Of a stretch of DNA of 64,000 nucleotides, positions 57,590 through 64,000 are shown one piece after another. Within the stretch, counting starts at the first letter, position 1, and each line of letters starts with the position of its first letter. Location: assembly GCA_011799875.1 (NCBI GenBank), contig CM022298.1, positions 722,695,405-722,759,404 of the forward strand, read 5' to 3'. Source of the DNA: Thinopyrum elongatum (lineage: Eukaryota; Streptophyta; Magnoliopsida; Poales; Poaceae). Below the pieces are notes generated by a model. It was not told the DNA's origin. It searched no databases and worked only from the letters and a program-made list of their open reading frames with translations. Made by a program: the position numbers and the translations under genes.

Positions 57590-59650
57590 AACTCCTCCTC
57601 CTTTGCATAATCGTCGAAATCGAAAAGATGTGCTACGAGGATATTTTCAAAGATAATGACATTGAATTTATTTAAAAGACGCTTCTGCCCATGCCTCCCA
57701 AACCCCGATGCGCCATGAGCAGCCGAACAAAGGTGATGAGCCCTCCCCCAGTGCTCAATCGTCCGGCATGCTCTTCCGACCGGGACTTTCCGGCTGCGTA
57801 GACCAGCATCCGCAGCCACACCTCTCGAGTCTCTCCAGCTCGGCATTGATGCCCCGTTGATTTTGCAGCACCGCCCTTTGCTCCTCCCAGAAGAGCTGTT
57901 CAGGACGGTCAAAGAAGAAGTCCCCACCAGGACCAGGAAACCCATCAAGAATGTCCTCCTTGCTGGATGCACCCCTGACCCAGTCTGAGTGCGATGCCAA
58001 TACATCGTGCACGTTGCTGCTGATGGGTAACATGGCAGGGTGCTCCACCAGAAGGTACAACATGTACTCAGATAGCCTCTTGCAGTTATCCATAAGACCC
58101 TAACACTGCCGCGCTGCCTCTTGGTCTTGCTCTTGGGCATCCCTGCCAATCGGCGGCCGGCCACTGCCACTGCTACTCATCATCATTGTTGACTTGGCCG
58201 CCTTGTGCACCACCACGTCTGTCCAAATGTGTAGCAACTACAAAAATATGTAGCAACAACAAGGACTCCTCGAAGGGGGAGGTGAGTAGTGGTTCATAAG
58301 CACATGGAACACGCATCATCTGAATAGAATGTCTCGAGATCAAGCCGTGGATGATCTCCTTGATCTCCATCGTTACTTGGGCATGCTTGGCATTGCTTAT
58401 CTTATTCCACAGATCACTAGCTCCAAATACGCCTGCCATGGTGCTACTCCACTTCCTATGGTCTTCAGTTGACATGCTCCTGCCGGAGCTGAACAAGTTG
58501 TACTACCCCATTGAGTTTGACCACCATGGCTTGGTCTCTGGTTGGATCCTCACAAAGATAGGCCAGACCACTCGAGTGTGCAGCACATGACACCATCCAG
58601 CTCGAGCTTCCAACAATGGCCACTTCCACGGCGACATCATCACGATGAAGAATGAGCAAGCTTCCAAGCAAAATGCTCCAATGAATAATATATAGGTAAT
58701 GACAGCTTCAACTCTACTTCTGTACTCTTTCTGTTTGCTCGGCATCGGCACTGCTACTCATCATCATCTTGACGTAGAGCACAAAGGCAACCACTGTGGA
58801 GGCGAGGGAGACACACCGAAGGATGATGTCGGGCGTTGTTTGAATTACCCGGGATTCGTGAAGAGGCCGTCGTACATTATACTAAGCTCAATCTCCGCCC
58901 TCTTGAAATTGACTTGTACATCTCCTTCTGGAGCCTCGTCATAGAGAAAAGAATATCTAAATTTCTGACTAGTTCGACCATCCATGTCGTTGAGTTTTCG
59001 TCCAGCGAATATATCACGCATGCCTCCCACCGTGTGAAGGGCAGCATACTTGGCAATTGCTTGGTATGTGGACTGTATTTCACTGTCCTCTACTTCAAGA
59101 GATGCCTTCTTTGCTTCTCTGCTAGTGGAGGTTCTGAGGCTTTTCTGGCTCCCCAACTTGAGTGCCCAAATCCTTTCCCATACTTGATGATCCCGTCAAT
59201 GAATAAAATGAATAACAATGCAGCCGGGATAACAGGTTGGTAGTATGCCAATGCCATCAATTTCCACAACACATACACAACTAGGCCTGCTTGGCCTAGC
59301 AAGTTCAGCAGGTGCCTCAACCACAGCTCACTGTCCTCCAATGAAAAAGCTGTCACAGTGTCCTGTCCTCCAAGGTTGATAAGAAGGAAAGGTAACCACA
59401 AGAGAGTGAGCTGATGGGCTGGTTATGATGATCATTGTCATCTGTGATGGAAGTGGTAGGCAAATTGGCTGAAAGGTGGCCTAGTGAATATGCTGCAATG
59501 AAATCAGCTGATAGGTAAGACAACCATATCATGATCGTAAGCAGCATATGGCTGTGGCGGCGCCGAGGGCCGCCCGAGAAGAAGAGGAATATTTGCAGGG
59601 CAAAGCTCAAGAGAATCAATGCATAGAACAGTGAAACTACAAACTATGTC
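57590..59650 (-). pseudogene. DUF4220/DUF594 membrane-protein gene relic
   Basis: Minus-strand pieces in consecutive frames give the family in order. A membrane segment (LLSFALQIFLFFSGG, ADFIAAYSLGHLSANLPT) comes first, then WLPFLLINLGGQDTVTAFSL with EDSELWLRHLLNLLGQAG. The DUF4220 core, another membrane segment ([20 protein letters not shown]) and [13 protein letters not shown] follow. The DUF594 C-terminus ([40 protein letters not shown]) closes it. Frames change near 59405, 59150, 58855 and 58720, a TAG is at about 58500, and another shift is near 57840. The family is abundant in grasses and of unknown function. Start codon and promoter are not recognisable, so I call it a pseudogene. Confidence 0.85.
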
Positions 59651-59874
59651 GCGTATGGTATCTCTCCTTTTTTTAATCTCTAATGCCTTGTGTATGTTCA
59701 AATATAAACTTGTACCTTTTTTTTAACTGGGATCATGATCTCATTTCCATTACGATCAACAGAAGTAACAGTGTCTTGCAGTGTTACAACTTGGATCAGA
59801 TAGATAACAGAGTTACCGGAATTACCCAGAGCTTTACTGGATAGTGTAAAATTGAAATTCTAACCATGCTAAGT
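59651..59874. other. Short spacer without recognisable gene
   Basis: AT-rich, with words such as gttacaacttggatcag. It could be a small transposon remnant. Nothing is assigned. Confidence 0.4.
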
Positions 59875-60060
59875 CACCCGAATGTTAGATCTAAAAATGC
59901 CCAGTAGCAACTACGATGCAATGAGTTGATGCCGATGTCCGGGTGCACCTTGAAGATGCAGATCTTGTACGTCTCCACGCTCTTCTTCCCGCCCTCCTTG
60001 GACGCCGTCCTCCCCGCCGGCCACTGACGCGGGAGCTTGGGAGGAGCAGCAGCGGAGGCG
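59875..60060 (-). pseudogene. Histone H2B fragment
   Basis: The minus strand reads [20 protein letters not shown], then [19 protein letters not shown], followed by unrelated residues and a stop. This matches the H2B segment around [21 protein letters not shown]: the start of helix 1, with three residues (LKQ) missing before VHPDIGI. The remaining histone fold is absent, as is a start codon. Plant H2B is short and intronless, so this is a truncated pseudogene or captured fragment. Confidence 0.8.
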
Positions 60061-61160
60061 GGCAGCTGGGGTTGCTGCGGAAGTCGCGCGCAAGGGCGGA
60101 ACAGCGAGGCAGCGGCAAGACAGCTGTAGAGGAGGCCGAGGAGCAGACGTACCGGTGAGCGGCGGCGACGGTAGCAGCAGAAAGGGGATCGAGATTTTTT
60201 TTTTTAATGGAAGAATGAATGAGAGCCGTCAGTTTGTTTGGGCTAGTCGGTCCGTGCGCGTGTTAAACCAAACCCAACACGTCTATGAATGCATATACTA
60301 GCAAACCTTTTTTTTTTTGGCCGGTGGTGAGTGGAAGGGGGGTTCGGATCTCTCTCTATGGTCAAGGGGAGAGAGAGAGGCAAAGGCGGAGAATAACATC
60401 TGGATCTGATGTTGTGGGTCGCTAGAGCTGCTTGGGGAGATGCTCTTGCTGGCTGTGTTGGCGGGGCACCAGTTGCAGCTAGAAGGATCAACGCCGGTGA
60501 CTCCGTGGTATTCCCTGATCTCTGGAGGAGGCCTCTCTGCCTTCCCTCGTGCCCCGATGCCACCATGGCGGTGGATGAAGAGAAGGGGAGAAGCGGAGAT
60601 ATGGAGCTTGCAGATTGGGTTCGTGCTTATCAATATTGGTGGTCGTCACGTTGAAGCTACGGTGCCTGCGGTCGCAGTCGAAAGCCGGTCTTCACCACCA
60701 AGCCAGTACCTCTTCTGGTCGAAGGGCGGCCAACTCTTTTCCTCCCGACCACCGGCGGAGTTTCCGCAAGGCCGAGTGGGTTGTGGCCCGCAGATGGCTG
60801 GAGCCAAAAAAAAAATTAAATGGCATCATACCCAGCCGGCCAGCCCACAAGACACCAGTAGTGCAGCCCACGCCGATACAGCTGGGTGCCTCGCAGCCTC
60901 ATGCCGCGCACAGATGCAAAGGGAAGCCGCACACGTCCATCTAACAGCTGAGCAGCCAGCCACCGACCGCCGCCTCATAGCGCAGCCACCGGCTGCCAGC
61001 CATCGGCGCACATCAGTGTCTCCCTTCACCCCAAATACAGACGTCCCCCCGGAGACCAGCACACAGGCCAGTCCACTGCTTACAGCTGGGCAACCAAGAG
61101 AAGACCACGAGCGGACGCACCCACGCAACGGCGAGCTGGACAGTCGGTGACGGCGGCGGG
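60061..61160. other. GC-rich region without assigned gene
   Basis: A plus-strand frame of 236 codons (60440-61150) begins MLLLAVLAGHQLQLEGS and is Pro/Ala/His-rich after residue 100. I recognise no domain. Overlapping frames on both strands suggest composition-driven openness. The region could be the 5' part of the hAT-like gene or a separate relic. Confidence 0.3.
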
Positions 61161-61484
61161 GCAGTGACCTAGCTGGGTGCCTCTTTCTCTGAATCTATCT
61201 CAGTCTCTGCAAGCTGAGCAGGTAAATCGATCTGAATCATTCCCAATTTTATTCCCCTAAATTCACTTAGGTCATTGTTCAACAAAATTGAACCATCCCC
61301 AAAATCCCCAATTGGCTAAATATTTTAATGAAGATCATTGTAGTTTACTGTCTAGTGTCCACAATAGATGGTTTCTAATTTAGTAGCACTATTTGGTACT
61401 TTGGGCAAGTTTTGTTTACACAATTGTAGCATAAATAATTCACTCAATTGTGCTTACAGGTTACAAGTTGAGGTGTAGGCAGCC
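61161..61484 (+). other. Putative 5'UTR and intron of the hAT-like gene
   Basis: A donor-like site (gagcag|gtaaat at 61221-61222) and an acceptor (gcttacag at 61459) delimit a 238-bp AT-rich intron upstream of ATG 61485. The evidence is only splice-site and base-composition appearance. Confidence 0.45.
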
Positions 61485-62471
61485 ATGGGCAAGGCCAGTC
61501 AGCGAAAAATGGATTTGGTTTTCAAAAGAAAAAGAGATAATGACATGATTGGAGTTGAGGAAGATCCTTCACCACTAGCAGATCAACCTTTGCCTTTGCT
61601 TGAAATCGAATAGCCACACTCAGATAGCCAAGATGAAGGTCTTCAGGCAAATGAACCTATAACATTTCGAGGTATTGAGTTCTTACGGCGAGACCCAGGA
61701 TTACGCCCGCAAATTTGGTAATATCCACCAGAACAAAGAGATAGTGTGCGGAGAGCATATTTGATGTTATGTCCTATGCAACCTGAGATACAGATCTATA
61801 AACTTTCAGGTGAAAAAGGGCATCAATGCCGCTACAAGTACAAATGGTTTGGTAATTTTCAGAAATGGCTAGAGTATTCGGAGGACAAACATCGTGCATA
61901 TTGTTTGTATTGCTTTGTCTCTAGTAAATATGAGAATAGACGAGGTGGTTCTCATGTCTTCACAGTAGATGGATTTGACAGTTGGAAGAGAGCTAACTCT
62001 AGAAAACATTGTGCATTCTTAACCCACATGGGGTTCTGGACCATGCTCACCACACAATAATGCATTCACAGATGGCCAAGCCTTACTGAATCAATCATGC
62101 CACATAGAAACTATTATGGCACTTAAGGACAAGGAGAAAGTAGAAAAAAAATGTTTGAGGCTGAAAGTTTCAATTGCAACGGTTAAGTGGCTCGCACTTC
62201 AATCTTATACTTTTAGAGGACATGATGAAAGACCCTAGTCAAAGAATAAAGGCAACTTTCTTGAAATGGTGGAGCTTCTTGCTGAATTCAATCCTGATAT
62301 TGCCAAATGTGAGTTGGCGAATGCTCCATATAGTTCTAAATACACATCACCAGATATTTAGAAGGAGATCTTGAGTATATTTGCATGTAAAATTAGGAAT
62401 CATGTCCGTGAGGAAATTGGGGACTCTAAGTTCTCTATATTAGTGGATGAAACATGTGATGTAGCAAAGAG
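61485..62471 (+). pseudogene. hAT-derived TTF-type zinc-finger/DUF4371-like gene, interrupted by CACTA
   Basis: ATG 61485 opens MGKASQRKMDLVFKRKRDND. There are stops at 61611 (TAG) and 61719 (TAA), and a frameshift near 62035. The recognisable parts are GIEFLRRDPGLRPQIW, the TTF-type zinc-binding segment KWLEYSEDKHRAYCLYCFVS and FTVDGFDSWKRANSRKHCAF, and further DUF4371-like segments ending SKFSILVDETCDVAK just before the CACTA. These proteins descend from hAT transposases (ZMYM1-like). The catalytic C-terminus would lie right of the CACTA, outside the window. Confidence 0.8.
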
Positions 62472-62489
62472 CACTAGTAGAAAACGGGG
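62472..62489 (+). repeat. CACTA terminal inverted repeat (5' copy)
   Basis: CACTAGTAGAAAACGGGG; the CACTA(G/C)TAGAAAA form is typical of the Triticeae CACTA superfamily. Confidence 0.9.
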
Positions 62490-62515
62490 CTTGTGTCCAG
62501 GCCTGGCCAGCCCAT

Positions 62516-62765
62516 TAGTCCCGGTTCAGTAACGAACCGGGACCCATGGGGGCATACGTCCCGGTTCGTGCGCCCAGGGGGCTGGCCGAGCCTCGTGGGG
62601 CATTGGTCCCGGTTCGTCTGGACGCTTTGGTCCCGGTTCCAGACACGAACCGGGACCAATGGGCCTCGCTCCTGGCCCACATCCATTGGTCCCGTTTCAT
62701 GGCTGGAACCGGGACCAAAGGAGGTCCTTTAGTTCCGGTCCCAGCCACCAACCGGGACCAATGAG
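62516..62765. repeat. CACTA subterminal repeats
   Basis: About ten copies of gtcccggtt / aaccgggac in alternating orientation, the counterpart of the array at 2298-2535. They are candidate binding sites for the element's TNP1-like protein. Confidence 0.9.
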
Positions 62766-62770
62766 GTGCC

Positions 62771-62778
62771 TATATATA
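62771..62778 (+). promoter_or_regulatory. TATA box of the CACTA gene
   Basis: TATATATA follows the subterminal repeats and precedes the leader (ctccattgctctgtttttt). Confidence 0.7.
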
Positions 62779-63301
62779 CCCCCTCGCCCGCAAGCAGAGC
62801 ACTCCATTGCTCTGTTTTTTCTGGCCGACTAGGGGAGGGCTTTGTGGTGCTCTAGCTCACCTTCTATGCACATGAGGTGTTCGATAAAATGCCTGAGCCA
62901 CACTACTTAAGCTTTCTTCTCTCCAAGCTCGACCTCCAAGCTCCATTTTCCTCAAGATTTGTCTAGATTTAGCGGTCCGGCACGTCCCGTCCCCGTCTTC
63001 ACCGCCGTCGATCGCCCGCGCCGATCTCGTCGCCGGCACCACCATGGTGAGCCTCTTGTTTTTATCTTCTTTTTAAAAGAGAAAAATTCTTACTTGTATG
63101 ATTTAGATAGATACTTGTATAATTTTCTTACTTTTATTATTGTTTGTTATTATATAGTGCGATGGTTTTGGTATCCGTCCCCGTCGGCCCTCGTCCTGTC
63201 TATGATTCGGATGTGGTGTATATTATATTTTATAACTATTTGGTTCATTTATTGTTTATGACAATTATGCCGACCAACGTGACATAGATTTTTTTATCTA
63301 G

Positions 63302-63596
63302 GAGGTATGTGAACCGGAAATTCCAACCGACCCTATTGTCGAGAGGTTAAATTTAGTTGAAGAAGAAACAATTACTTGAAGGAAAAATTGAGGAGGAGAA
63401 GATGATATTGGAGTTGCATGTTGCGGATGTCGTCGATAATCACAAGATCAAGATGGATGCAATGCACTTCAAGATTAGAAAGTATAGAAAATACGCCATT
63501 CATACCAAGGCTTGGTATCATTATGCCGTTGAACCAATTGTTACATTGGTTGCGATTATGATCGCATTCGTTGTTGCATTGAAATGTTTTACATAG
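63302..63596 (+). CDS. Small CACTA-encoded protein with coiled coil and C-terminal membrane segment
   Basis: An exon reading EVCEPEIPTDPIVERLNLVEEE begins after an acceptor (atctag at 63301). A frame change at about 63350 leads to the open stretch KIEEEKMILELHVADVV and KIKMDAMHFKIRKYRKYAIH, then a hydrophobic end VTLVAIMIAFVVAL. Earlier leader/exon borders are likely at 63046/63047 and 63157/63158, but their frame is unsettled. This protein recurs in wheat CACTA elements beside the transposase; its function is unknown. The frameshift suggests this copy is broken. Confidence 0.6.
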
Positions 63597-63768
63597 TTTC
63601 AATGTATGGTTTAATTAGATGCTCTGGAGAGCTATATGTTGTTGAATGAGAACTATGTATGTACTTTGGTTTTAATGTGATGATGAACTTCTATTAATTT
63701 GGTCACTTATCTATTCATGATGTTCTGTAATGGTTTTTGACACACTTAATTATATATAATGCACGCAG

Positions 63769-64000
63769 ATGAACCGGCAATGGATGTACGGTGACAGACG
63801 CACCTCCGAGTACATTAAGGGCGTGCATAATTTTCTCGAAGTGACTGAGGCAAACAAGCAGAATGATTTTATGTGTTGTCCATGCCCTATATATGGGAAT
63901 ACGAAGTCTTACTCTTACCGGAAAATCCTTCACACCCACCTGCTTTATAAGGGTTTCATGCCACACTATAATGTTTGGACCAAGCACGGAGAAAGAGGGG
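63769..64000 (+). CDS. TNP2-like CACTA transposase, N-terminus (partial)
   Basis: After an acceptor (cacgcag, ending 63768) ATG 63769 opens MNRQWMYGDRRTSEYIKGV, and the frame stays open to the window end (77 codons). It matches the transposase-associated domain (PF13963 type) with FMCCPCPIYGNTKSYSYRK, HLLYKGFMPHYNVWTKHGE. The domain normally has a further cysteine in CPCPxCGN; here it is Tyr (PIYGN). The catalytic transposase lies to the right of the window. It acts on CACTA ends. Confidence 0.85.
   Translation, partial: MNRQWMYGDRRTSEYIKGVHNFLEVTEANKQNDFMCCPCPIYGNTKSYSYRKILHTHLLYKGFMPHYNVWTKHGERG

Larger units (their letters stand above)
62472..64000 (+). mobile_element. 5' end of a CACTA transposon (Jorge/Caspar-like), plus orientation
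   Basis: The terminal inverted repeat starts CACTAGTAGAAAACGGGG at 62472, with gag as the likely 3-bp target site (62469-62471). Subterminal 'ggtcccggtt' repeats follow, then a TATA box, then coding exons. It interrupts the hAT-derived gene. The other end lies beyond the window. Confidence 0.9.

Noticed and set aside
59875..60060. An intact histone H2B gene
   Set aside because: Only about 30 residues around helix 1 match, three residues are deleted, and the rest of the fold and the start codon are missing.
60440..61150. Plus-strand frame of 236 codons as a novel gene
   Set aside because: No domain, skewed composition, and open frames on the opposite strand too. The length can arise by chance in GC-rich DNA. 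It was left as an unassigned region.

Overview
The window is grass nuclear DNA, most likely from a Triticeae species (wheat, Aegilops or a close relative). It has no bacterial-style gene clusters. Nearly every stretch matches a large Triticeae transposon class by structure or coding content: Angela/WIS-type copia, Athila-lineage (Sabrina/WHAM-like) gypsy, Tat-lineage gypsy with an antisense ORF, and CACTA elements with 'ggtcccggtt' subterminal repeats. Family names are from memory and were not checked against a database. Most coding regions are broken by stops, frameshifts, truncations or insertions.

Layout, left to right. (1) 1-3593: truncated CACTA element, minus orientation, with an acidic-repeat exon, several tandem and inverted repeats, a TATA box and subterminal repeats. 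(2) 3594-8990: 3' part of an Athila-lineage gypsy element (gag-protease, long non-coding spacer, polypurine tract, 3' LTR). (3) 8991-57146: a minus-strand nest. The oldest layer is a copia element, 'A1', whose 5' LTR is at about 56590-57146. A second copia, 'B', is inserted in the A1 protease region, and a third, 'A2' (46274-55534), of the same family as B, is inserted in A1 gag. B was then hit by a Tat-lineage gypsy, 'G1' (10455-33966), and, inside its 5' LTR, by a plus-strand Angela-type copia (35134-43942). G1 itself holds another Tat-lineage gypsy, 'G2' (15262-25169). Four insertions have visible 5-bp target-site duplications: G1 acttt, G2 gccag, Angela cctcc, A2 ccctt. (4) 57147-62471: the only clearly non-LTR segment, with a decayed DUF4220/DUF594 gene, a histone H2B fragment and a hAT-derived (TTF-type/DUF4371-like) gene. 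(5) 62472-64000: the 5' end of a second CACTA element, inserted in the hAT-derived gene and running off the window, with a small membrane-anchored ORF and the start of the TNP2-like transposase.

How the parts work together: G1 and G2 each have a gag-pol unit on the minus strand and a converging, intron-containing antisense ORF unit on the plus strand. The antisense proteins combine a PF04195-type domain with a coiled coil. The most unusual structures are these antisense ORFs, a roughly 450-bp near-palindrome in the left CACTA, a purine/pyrimidine hairpin beside it, duplicated polypurine-tract-like motifs in the Athila-lineage element, and a possible spliced intron in copia A1 gag. A single deletion at about position 3593 would explain why the gypsy element, B and A1 all lack their left arms.
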